64,000 nt of DNA from an uncultured Bacteroidota bacterium. GTDB taxonomy: Bacteria > Bacteroidota > Bacteroidia > B-17B0 > Aurantibacillaceae. The translations under genes were made by a program, and so were the position numbers. Positions 8,817 through 15,911 of the stretch are shown one piece after another. Numbering within the stretch: position 1 is the first letter of the stretch; every line of letters starts with the position of its first letter. The stretch lies in contig CALMVZ010000026.1 of the NCBI GenBank assembly GCA_937873155.1, positions 186,001 through 250,000 of the forward strand, given 5' to 3'. The notes beneath the pieces are model-generated. The model ran no database searches. It was not told the origin of the DNA and was given only the letters and a program-made list of their open reading frames with translations.

Positions 8817-9895
8817 TTTTCAGATTTTAAATAAGAAGTTTCAGTAGGAATTTCTATCAGGAACGAAGCTCCTCCAACTTCGTTATTTGTTAATGTTATA
8901 GTGCCGCCGTTTGCTTCCACAAAACCTTTAACAATAGAAAGTCCAAGTCCGGTACCGCCTGTTTTGGAATCTTTTAAGCGATAGAACTTATCAAATACTT
9001 TATCCATTTCTTTTTTCGGGAAACCCTTTCCGTTGTCATCAACAGATATCATGAGCGCTTCAGGCGTTTCTTTTTTATCCATATAAACATTCACAATGAT
9101 CTCGGAACCCGGAGGTGTATAAACTGCTGCGTTAGTTATGAGATTATTCAAAACCTGCTGCATTAATCCAAAATCCAATTTCACTAAAGGGAGGTCACTC
9201 TCAAAAACCGTTCTTATTTTGTGATCTTTAAGAACATCATCTAACTGGTTGATAACAGAATGAACTAATTCATTAACATCACACCAATCCTTTTTAGCTT
9301 CAATGAAACCGGATTCGAGACGTGACATGCTCAATAGATTTTCAACCTGTTTATTCAAACGTAAAGATGCTTCCGAGATCTCTGAGACTAGTTTTTTTCT
9401 ATTTTCTTCAGAGATCTTATCATTCAAAATGTTATCCGATGCACCGATGATCGTAGAAATCGGAGTGCGCAATTCGTGTGACAAAGAATTTAGCAAAGTA
9501 TTATAAAGAACAACTGCATTGGCTTTCTTTTCTTCTTCAGCTGCAATTTTAGCGATCTGCCGAATCTTATAGGTTAATACCGCATTTACAGAAGCAATTA
9601 AGAAATACATCAGGAACATAATAACATCCTCGGTCAATTCAATATGAAACGTAAAGCGGGGAGGGATGAAAAAGAAATTCCAGATCAAAGCACTTAGAAA
9701 TGCCGCGACGAGAACCGGCAGAATATCAAATAGCATTGCCACGACGGAAACAGTAACTAAGAGTACAAAAGCAGTTACCCTATATCCAACAATACCTGAT
9801 AATACAAAACAGATGGCGGAGACTAAAAGTACCAGCGCCACTACAATTAAGTACTGTTTTGATTTCGGGGTCTTGCTGGAGATAAATTGCTTCAC
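8813..9895 (-). CDS. Sensor histidine kinase, short KdpD-like (DUF4118, HisKA, HATPase)
   Basis: 360 residues, far shorter than full KdpD of about 900. It has the four-helix DUF4118 membrane domain (about 15-105), a short coiled linker, a HisKA domain with His140 in SLSHELRTPISTIIGA, and an HATPase domain with N box LNNLITNAAVYTPPGS, G1 DDNGKGFP and G2 GGTGLGLSIVKG. The N-terminal KdpD sensor and USP domains are missing. The start is GTG at 9895 (KQFISSKTPK), with TACATTTG on the minus strand at 9915-9922 as a likely -7 box. Autophosphorylation and transfer to the KdpE-like partner are expected. What is sensed is unknown without the N-terminal domains; turgor or membrane state is a guess. Confidence 0.88.
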   Translation of the reverse strand: MKQFISSKTPKSKQYLIVVALVLLVSAICFVLSGIVGYRVTAFVLLVTVSVVAMLFDILPVLVAAFLSALIWNFFFIPPRFTFHIELTEDVIMFLMYFLIASVNAVLTYKIRQIAKIAAEEEKKANAVVLYNTLLNSLSHELRTPISTIIGASDNILNDKISEENRKKLVSEISEASLRLNKQVENLLSMSRLESGFIEAKKDWCDVNELVHSVINQLDDVLKDHKIRTVFESDLPLVKLDFGLMQQVLNNLITNAAVYTPPGSEIIVNVYMDKKETPEALMISVDDNGKGFPKKEMDKVFDKFYRLKDSKTGGTGLGLSIVKGFVEANGGTITLTNNEVGGASFLIEIPTETSYLKSEK

Positions 9896-9989
9896 CTAAT
9901 TATATTAAGCGCAACAAATGTACAGCCCTTAATGTAAATAGGGTATAAAAAGAAGTGTTAAAAGTATAAAGATTTTATAAAGATTCATT

Positions 9990-10583
9990 TTACCAAACGT
10001 GAGATATCTTATCCGGATGCTTTATAAAATAAGAGATCTCAGCCGGTTTTAAATATTCTTCATTTATATTCGGCCTTTTTTTTACATAGCCGGGAATAGA
10101 ACGGATGAACCTCGCATGCTTTAATAAGCCTTCTCCTAAACCATGCTTAATAGCTAAAAGATCGGCACCCCGTTCAATTCTTCTCCGGGCGCGGTGAACC
10201 ATGAACGAAGCTACTTTTTTGATCAGTTCTTTCCGGTTACATTCATTGAACTGGTATACATGTGCCAGCTCATGCCCGATAACACTGATCCGCATATCTT
10301 CAGTCAGATTACTGAATAACGCTTCCTTTTCGGGTTCAGGGGCTTTATCTAATAATGTAATAACATAAGTTCTGTTCTTCTTCGACCGGAAATAACTAAG
10401 CAAAGAAGGCTTGGTGCAATAAGGCATTTTAGCATGATGTGCTATCCGGAATTTTATTTTTACGTCTTTCAATTCCGGATAATAACTTAAAGCTGTAAGA
10501 ATTTCTTTTTCATATTCAGCCGGAATTTTTTTATTGGCCCCGAATTCTTTTTTCAGATGCTCAATATTTAGTGCATTTGTCAT
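9990..10583 (-). CDS. Small HExxH zinc-metalloprotease-like protein
   Basis: 197 residues, no signal peptide. It carries a gluzincin-like zinc site: His104-Glu105-x-x-His108 in ISVIGHELAHVYQF, and an ExxAD motif 29 residues later (Glu137 in RRIERGADLLAIKHG), the arrangement seen in M48-type peptidases. There are no membrane helices, so it is not a full HtpX. Residues before the site (VKIKFRIAHHAKMPYCTKPS, YVITLLDK) look like a small beta sheet. It may be a cytoplasmic protease or an inactive relative; the substrate is unknown. It follows the DUF892 gene by 32 bases on the same strand and may be co-transcribed with it. Confidence 0.7.
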   Translation of the reverse strand: MTNALNIEHLKKEFGANKKIPAEYEKEILTALSYYPELKDVKIKFRIAHHAKMPYCTKPSLLSYFRSKKNRTYVITLLDKAPEPEKEALFSNLTEDMRISVIGHELAHVYQFNECNRKELIKKVASFMVHRARRRIERGADLLAIKHGLGEGLLKHARFIRSIPGYVKKRPNINEEYLKPAEISYFIKHPDKISHVW

Positions 10584-10615
10584 AATAAGGAATTTTAATG
10601 TTTAGTACTTTTCCC

Positions 10616-11194
10616 TCATACCTGACTAACGTTTATATTTATAATAGCTAATTCTTCTAAATTCGCATCGGCCGCTTTTTCCTGTTGCAGCAATTCTTGC
10701 AGGATCACAACAGCACTATCCAAATTCAAAGTCTTGGCATAAAAACATAACATGCTGTACGAGGCGATCTCATAATGTTCCACTTTACGTACTGCGGCTA
10801 TTAAACCTGCATCGCGTTGAGGGCCTTCAACAGTTTCCTTTATGATCTCTTCACCTTCTTTTATCAATCCTTCCATAGCCTCACACCGCTTAGCCGAAGG
10901 TTTTTTGCCAATTATGGAGAACACGACTTCTAATCTTACGACTTGCTCATGTGTTTCCGTTAAATGGCTTTCAAGCGCATTAACAAGCGCCCTGGAAGAA
11001 GCATGCTTGATCATCATCGGCATGATCCTTATCAAAGCTTTTTCTTCCCAATACATATCTTTTAAAGCATTCTCGAACAATTGGGTCATAAGTTCTCTTT
11101 TCATAACCGACCGGTTCATCTCAATAGAACTCATGTCATCGTGTAATGACGAATACGTATCAGCATCATCTCTTTGCATCTTAACAGTTTTCAT
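10616..11194 (-). CDS. DUF892 (YciE/YciF-type) ferritin-like stress protein
   Basis: 192 residues with the DUF892 fold: a four-helix bundle with motifs LFENALKDMYWEEKALIRIM, ESHLTETHEQVVRLE, IGKKPSAKRCEAMEGLI, VRKVEHYEIASYSML and LLQQEKAADANLEELA. The Glu and His residues in HLTETHEQ and KVEHYE are the family's candidate di-metal ligands. Family members are induced by osmotic and general stress, but their enzymatic role is unsettled. TAATTTTG on the minus strand (11211-11218) is a plausible -7 box. Divergent from the catalase operon, which supports a stress context. Confidence 0.88.
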   Translation of the reverse strand: MKTVKMQRDDADTYSSLHDDMSSIEMNRSVMKRELMTQLFENALKDMYWEEKALIRIMPMMIKHASSRALVNALESHLTETHEQVVRLEVVFSIIGKKPSAKRCEAMEGLIKEGEEIIKETVEGPQRDAGLIAAVRKVEHYEIASYSMLCFYAKTLNLDSAVVILQELLQQEKAADANLEELAIININVSQV

Positions 11195-11389
11195 AAGTGT
11201 GATCTTATTACAAAATTACAATTGTTGGAAAAGGAATTACAAGGTTTTCGGTAGTGCTGTCCTTTTATCATACAGGAACCAATTATTAGGCTTTAAAAAA
11301 ATGCAAACTCGGGCTATGAAAAACCCCCTTTCACCGATATCGGTCAATAGGAGATGAATTGTCGGGTAAATTGCTTAAAAATAAAAACT

Positions 11390-13528
11390 ATGGCTAAAAA
11401 GAAAGAAAAACCGGAAAACGATAAAATAAAAGACCTGCAACAATTCACTGAGAATGGGGATGGCGAATTCCTGACCACGAACCACGGTGTAAAGATCAAT
11501 GATAACCAGAATTCTTTAAAATCAGGGGAACGAGGTTCAACATTACTTGAAGATTTTATTTTGCGTGAAAAAATAACGCATTTCGATCACGAAAGAATTC
11601 CTGAACGGATTGTTCACGCGCGAGGATCTGCAGCCCACGGTCATTTTGAATTGTATGAAAAAATGGGCAAGTACACTAAAGCCGGTTTTTTAAACGATAC
11701 TAAAATTAAAACACCTGTCTTTGTTAGGTTTTCTACTGTTGCAGGTTCACGCGGTTCAAGTGACCTTGCAAGAGATGTGCGAGGTTTCTCAGTGAAATTC
11801 TATACACAGGAAGGAAATTATGACCTTGTTGGAAATAATATGCCTGTATTTTTTATCCAGGATGCCATGAAATTCCCTGATTTAGTTCATGCCGTAAAAC
11901 CCGAACCGGATAATGAGATTCCTCAGGCCGCATCAGCACACGATACATTTTGGGATTTTATTTCTTTAATGCCGGAATCCATGCACATGATCATGTGGGT
12001 GATGAGCGATCGTGCCATTCCAAGAAGTTTACGGATGATGGAAGGTTTCGGTGTTCATACTTTCCGTTTTATAAACGATAAAGGGAAATCAACTTTTGTG
12101 AAATTCCATTGGAAACCATTGTTAGGAATTCATTCAGTGGCTTGGGATGAAGCACAAAATATTTCGGGAAAAGATCCTGATTTCCATCGCCGAGATCTTT
12201 GGGAAGCAATTGAAAGTGGTTCTTTTCCGCAATGGGAATTGGGCGTGCAATTAGTTGATGAGAAGGATGAATTCAAATTTGGTTTCGATCTTTTGGATCC
12301 TACAAAATTAATTCCTGAAGAATTAGTGCCGGTGAAAATAATTGGCAAATTGACTTTGAACCGCAATCCCGATAATTTTTTCGCGGAAACGGAACAAGTT
12401 GCTTTTCATCCCGGACATTTAGTTCCCGGTATTGATTTCACTAATGATCCTTTATTACAAGGACGTTTGTTTTCTTATACCGATACACAATTATCCCGTT
12501 TAGGAAGTCCGAACTTTCACGAGATCCCGATCAATCGTCCAATAGTTGACATTCACAACAACCAACGCGACGGACATATGCGTCACGCCATTAATAAAGG
12601 CAAGACTGCTTACGAGCCGAATAGTTTGGGCGGCGGTTGTCCCTTCCAGGCTATGATGAAGAATTTTGGATTCACATCTTTTCTCGAAAGAATTGATTCC
12701 AAAAAGATCCGTAACCGGAGTAAGAGTTTTGTGGATCATTTCAGCCAGGCCACGATGTTCTTTAATAGTCAAAGTGATGCAGAGAAAAACCACTTGATAA
12801 ATGCTTTACGTTTTGAATTAGGAAAAGTACAAACACCTGAGATCAGGCAGCGTATGGTGAATCTGTTAACGCAAGTGGATACGAATTTAGCAAATCGTGT
12901 CGGAGAGGCTTTAGGGATTACACCAAAAACACCGGAGCAACCAATGAATCACAGTATTCCTGCAGATGAGGATCGGAAAGAATTGCAATCAAAAAAAGTA
13001 AAACCGCCGGTTGAATCTTCAAAAGCTTTAAGCATGAAAAATACAATTAAGGATTCTATTGAAACCCGTAAGATTGCAATTCTTGCTGCAAATGGTGTTG
13101 ATGATAAGTCGTTGAACAGTATGAAAAAAACTTTAGAAGGCAATGGTGCTGTTGTAAAGATCATTGCTCCTAAAATGGGAATGATCACTTCTGCAAAGGG
13201 AGCTAGGATAACTGTGGATGAAAGTTTCTTACAGGCCGCCAGTGTACTTTATGATGCTGTATTTATTGCAGGCGGACAAAAAAGTGTGGATGCTTTAAAA
13301 GCAGAAGCGGATGCTATTCATTTTGTGAATGAAGCTTATAAGCATTGTAAAGCAATTGCTGCTTCAGGCGAGAGCGTTGAATTTTTAAAACTCTCATACA
13401 TTGATGTAAATGCAAAAGACGAAGGCCTGATCATTGAAAAGAATGGGGGAATTGAAAAGTCATTTGTTAAAGCAATTGCACAGCATCGGTTTTGGGATAG
13501 GGAAAATGCAAGAAAAGTTCCTGCTTAG
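11390..13528 (+). CDS. katE: Large-subunit (clade 2, HPII-type) heme catalase
   Basis: Degrades hydrogen peroxide to water and oxygen in the cytoplasm. About 712 residues, the long clade 2 form. The catalytic His is in VHARGSAAHGHFE, the active-site Asn in GNNMPVFFIQDAMKFPD, and the heme-ligand Tyr in RLFSYTDTQLSRLGSPNF. From about residue 560 on there is a flavodoxin-like/DJ-1-PfpI-type C-terminal domain (KIAILAANGVDDKSLNSMK, AVFIAGGQKSVDALK), as in E. coli HPII. I start at ATG 11390 (MAKKKEKPEN); an ATG at 11354 would add 12 unlikely residues. A palindrome CCGATATCGG lies at 11334-11343. The next two genes follow at 0 and 1 base. Confidence 0.95.
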   Translation: MAKKKEKPENDKIKDLQQFTENGDGEFLTTNHGVKINDNQNSLKSGERGSTLLEDFILREKITHFDHERIPERIVHARGSAAHGHFELYEKMGKYTKAGFLNDTKIKTPVFVRFSTVAGSRGSSDLARDVRGFSVKFYTQEGNYDLVGNNMPVFFIQDAMKFPDLVHAVKPEPDNEIPQAASAHDTFWDFISLMPESMHMIMWVMSDRAIPRSLRMMEGFGVHTFRFINDKGKSTFVKFHWKPLLGIHSVAWDEAQNISGKDPDFHRRDLWEAIESGSFPQWELGVQLVDEKDEFKFGFDLLDPTKLIPEELVPVKIIGKLTLNRNPDNFFAETEQVAFHPGHLVPGIDFTNDPLLQGRLFSYTDTQLSRLGSPNFHEIPINRPIVDIHNNQRDGHMRHAINKGKTAYEPNSLGGGCPFQAMMKNFGFTSFLERIDSKKIRNRSKSFVDHFSQATMFFNSQSDAEKNHLINALRFELGKVQTPEIRQRMVNLLTQVDTNLANRVGEALGITPKTPEQPMNHSIPADEDRKELQSKKVKPPVESSKALSMKNTIKDSIETRKIAILAANGVDDKSLNSMKKTLEGNGAVVKIIAPKMGMITSAKGARITVDESFLQAASVLYDAVFIAGGQKSVDALKAEADAIHFVNEAYKHCKAIAASGESVEFLKLSYIDVNAKDEGLIIEKNGGIEKSFVKAIAQHRFWDRENARKVPA

Positions 13529-13810
13529 ATGAGTTTAATTGTTGTCATCGGTGTTTTAGCCAGTATTTGTACAGGTATTTCTTTATTACCGCAATTGGCT
13601 AAACTGGTAAAAGAAAAACGACCGGAGAATATTTCACTGGGCATGGTATCAATATTGATGGTCGGGCTCGGGCTGTGGGTGTACTATGGTTTTTTAAAAG
13701 AAGACTGGATCATCATTGTTTCTAATTCTTTTTCATGGCTCGTCAATTCTGTTATAATTGTTCTCACAATGAAATATAAAAACAAAGCTCCTTATAGAAA
13801 GCGGTATTAA
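13529..13810 (+). CDS. SemiSWEET/PQ-loop small membrane transporter
   Basis: 93 residues with three membrane helices: residues 3-22, 38-58 and 64-82. The PQ motif is in ISLLPQLAKLVKEKRPENIS, and SFSWLVNSVIIVL forms the last helix, matching the bacterial SemiSWEET/MtN3 half-transporter fold, which dimerises. Known family substrates are mono- or disaccharides, but small PQ-loop proteins vary, so the substrate is open. The ATG begins on the base after the catalase stop, and the next gene begins one base after its own stop. This indicates one transcript with catalase and the FAD oxidoreductase. Confidence 0.88.
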   Translation: MSLIVVIGVLASICTGISLLPQLAKLVKEKRPENISLGMVSILMVGLGLWVYYGFLKEDWIIIVSNSFSWLVNSVIIVLTMKYKNKAPYRKRY

Positions 13811-13811
13811 A

Positions 13812-15017
13812 ATGCGTTTAAGAACATTCGACTCTTTTTGGCTTTTACGTGATGGTACGCCTCACAGTTATCCTTCGTTGCACAATAGGAACGAAGCTTG
13901 TCAAATTGTTGTTGTTGGAGGAGGGATCTCAGGCGCTCTGATCAGCCATGCGCTGATGGAAGAGAATTACAATGTTATTCTTATCGACAAACGTGATATT
14001 GCTACCGGTAGTACAGCAGCAAGTACGAGTATGCTGCAATATGAAATTGATAAGCCGCTTTATAAATTGGCTGAGAAGATAGGAGAAGAAGCAGCTGTTG
14101 AATGTTATAAAGCCGGTGTGAATGCAATTTATGACTTAGGTAAATTAACACTTGAACTTAAACTTGATTGCGGTTTTGAAGCAAAACAATCCCTTTTTGT
14201 GGCTTGCAAGGAAAAGCATGCAGAGTGGCTGGAGAGAGAATTTGAGATCAGGAAGAAGCATGGTTTCGAAGTGCAGTGGCTGAAACCTGAAGATGTTAAA
14301 AGAGATTATGGTATTAATTGTTTTGGCGCCATACTTTCAAATGCAGGTGGTGGGATCGATGGTTACAAGTTTACACATGAACTGATAGCTTACAATGCCA
14401 AACGAGGGATGAAAGTATTCGATCAAACGGCAATAGAAAAAATTGATTACGAAGGAAAAGGTGTCACCATTCACACAGAAAGCGGCTGTACTATCGATTG
14501 TGAAAAAATTATTTTTTGTACAGGTTATGAAGCAACGGAGATGCTGAAGGAAAAAGTCGCTTATGTGTTTTATACGTATGCCTGCATCAGTGAAAAAGAA
14601 ATTGTGATCCCTGAAAAATTAAAGAATACATTGGTTTGGGATACTGCCTGGCGTTATACTTACATGCGTTATATAGATGACGGACGGTTGCTGATCGGCG
14701 GCGAGGATGCGGCTGGATTCTTCCCTTTTCTTCAGAACTGGATAAAAAAAATAAAAGCAAAGAAATTGCAAAAGCGTTTAAAAGATATGATGCCCGGCGT
14801 TGAATTCATCATGGATTATAGCTGGGGCGGAAAATTCGGGATCACCGGTGATGGTTTGCCTTATATTGGAAAATCTCCTGAATTTGAGAAAGCTCTTTTT
14901 GTTTTGGCGTATGGCGGAAATGGTATTGTCTTTTCTGTACAGGCGATGCAGATCATAATAGACCTTTTAAAGGGAAAAGAGAATAGTTTGAGCCGGCATT
15001 ACAGATTTGGGAGGTAA
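13812..15017 (+). CDS. FAD-dependent oxidoreductase, DAO family
   Basis: 401 residues. An N-terminal Rossmann FAD-binding motif (VVVGGGISGALISHALMEEN, then DKRDIATGSTAASTSMLQYE) and C-terminal FAD contacts (GDGLPYIGK, AYGGNGIVFS) mark a D-amino-acid-oxidase-type (glycine/sarcosine/amine) flavoenzyme. These oxidise amines or amino acids and often reduce O2 to H2O2. No Rieske domain is fused at the C-terminus. The close placement behind catalase is consistent with a need to remove the peroxide it makes (inference). The substrate cannot be read from the sequence. Confidence 0.88.
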   Translation: MRLRTFDSFWLLRDGTPHSYPSLHNRNEACQIVVVGGGISGALISHALMEENYNVILIDKRDIATGSTAASTSMLQYEIDKPLYKLAEKIGEEAAVECYKAGVNAIYDLGKLTLELKLDCGFEAKQSLFVACKEKHAEWLEREFEIRKKHGFEVQWLKPEDVKRDYGINCFGAILSNAGGGIDGYKFTHELIAYNAKRGMKVFDQTAIEKIDYEGKGVTIHTESGCTIDCEKIIFCTGYEATEMLKEKVAYVFYTYACISEKEIVIPEKLKNTLVWDTAWRYTYMRYIDDGRLLIGGEDAAGFFPFLQNWIKKIKAKKLQKRLKDMMPGVEFIMDYSWGGKFGITGDGLPYIGKSPEFEKALFVLAYGGNGIVFSVQAMQIIIDLLKGKENSLSRHYRFGR

Positions 15018-15070
15018 AAACCTCACCCGTCCGCCAAAGGCAGAGGTCCTCTCCTTTGAGAAGAGGATAA
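15018..15070. repeat. GC-richer intergenic repeat with hairpin
   Basis: A CCTCACCCGTCCGCC stretch is followed by CCTCTCC-TTTGA-GAAGAGG, an imperfect hairpin, just after the FAD oxidoreductase stop. CCTCACCC...CCTCTCC segments are a common dispersed repeat in Bacteroidota genomes from general knowledge. Only one copy is seen in this window. It may help terminate the operon. Confidence 0.4.
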
Positions 15071-15072
15071 TC

Positions 15073-15103
15073 TTTGAATAAGAAAGAAAAAACATTAAAT
15101 TTG
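15073..15103 (+). promoter_or_regulatory. Complete Bacteroidota promoter (-33 TTTG, -7 TAAATTTG)
   Basis: TTTG at 15073-15076 and TAAATTTG at 15096-15103 are separated by 19 bases, matching the Bacteroidota sigma-ABfr consensus in both boxes and in spacing. The next ATG is at 15120, so it should drive the 38-residue membrane protein. Confidence 0.75.
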
Positions 15104-15119
15104 AATAAAATAACAGTCT

Positions 15120-15236
15120 ATGTCAGAAATGTCATTATCAGATCAACAGGTTATAATTGGTTTTGCCATCTTTATAGTAAGCATGATCGTTTCGGCGTTC
15201 ATTTTCCGTACCAATAGCGGGAAGGATAACGTTTAA
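15120..15236 (+). CDS. 38-residue single-pass membrane protein
   Basis: ATG at 15120 and TAA at 15234-15236 give 38 residues: a short polar N-terminus (MSEMSLSDQQ), one membrane helix (about residues 11-30, VIIGFAIFIVSMIVSAFIF) and a positively charged tail (RTNSGKDNV). A promoter matching both consensus boxes lies just upstream. This supports a real small gene rather than chance. Function is unknown; small single-helix proteins often associate with membrane enzyme complexes. It is followed by a GATAGCTATC palindrome at 15269-15278. Confidence 0.6.
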   Translation: MSEMSLSDQQVIIGFAIFIVSMIVSAFIFRTNSGKDNV

Positions 15237-15268
15237 TTAACTAAGTTAAATATGGTTGTCGCGACTCC

Positions 15269-15278
15269 GATAGCTATC
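15269..15278. repeat. GATAGCTATC palindrome, copy 1 of 3
   Basis: Perfect 10-bp palindrome with extended context TCCGATAGCTATCAGGA. The same core is at 20709-20718 and 55418-55427, always between genes. Confidence 0.6.
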
Positions 15279-15321
15279 AGGATTTTTCTACACGCGATTG
15301 CAAATCCGTGATATGAATGTT

Positions 15322-15894
15322 TTAATTTCCTGTTAAATGTTTAAATGCAGGTTTGATAGAGCTAATTATTTCTTTAGAAATAGTTTCACTAATTATCCCG
15401 CTTACAGTCATATCAATACATTTTCCAGCAAACATTTGATACCATTTCTTTTTACCAAGAAAATATAATTCTTTAAGTTCATTCATTTCATTAACTAAGT
15501 CATCATATATAATCCGATGTCCAGTCTTGAGTTCCTCCATGTCTTTTAGAATTTGATCAAGCTTTGAATCTGAGTTCTGTTTTTCTTCTACAGTAAAATT
15601 ATCTTCATTTAACGGAACGCCAAGCCTGGATAGCTCCTGTGCTAAAAAATACTGTATATATTCATGTGCAAAATTAATTTGACATGTTTCGGGATCCGTA
15701 CAATTTGGTTTATGACGATCGTATACACGATTGTTAACTTCCAGAATTACATTTAGAAACTTGATTTTATCAGTTTGTAAATCAATGTCATCAACCTGAT
15801 CTTTCGCAGAGTTTATTATTTTTTTATAATCAGAAACACTCCCTCTTATTTGTCTCTCGGCAAAAACTTTAGCAGTTTTTGATATAATGTCCAT
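15322..15894 (-). CDS. Hypothetical protein with coiled-coil region
   Basis: 190 residues, not recognised. There is no signal peptide. The N-terminal half is helical and contains two cysteines in KPNCTDPETCQINFAHEY; a charged helical stretch follows from about residue 105 to 150 (EEKQNSDSKLDQILKDMEEL, DDLVNEMNELKELYFLGKKK) that could form a coiled coil. The C-terminus is mildly hydrophobic (MTVSGIISETISKEIISSI). It ends transcription-wise before a palindrome-containing gap. It lies 17 bases downstream of polA on the same strand; the gap is AT-rich. No function is assigned. Confidence 0.65.
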   Translation of the reverse strand: MDIISKTAKVFAERQIRGSVSDYKKIINSAKDQVDDIDLQTDKIKFLNVILEVNNRVYDRHKPNCTDPETCQINFAHEYIQYFLAQELSRLGVPLNEDNFTVEEKQNSDSKLDQILKDMEELKTGHRIIYDDLVNEMNELKELYFLGKKKWYQMFAGKCIDMTVSGIISETISKEIISSIKPAFKHLTGN

Positions 15895-15911
15895 AATTTT
15901 AATTTATAAGA

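Noticed and set aside
11354-11389. Longer catalase N-terminus from ATG 11354
   Set aside because: The extra 12 residues (MNCRVNCLKIKT) look unlike catalase N-termini and start right after a palindrome; ATG 11390 gives the expected lysine-rich start.
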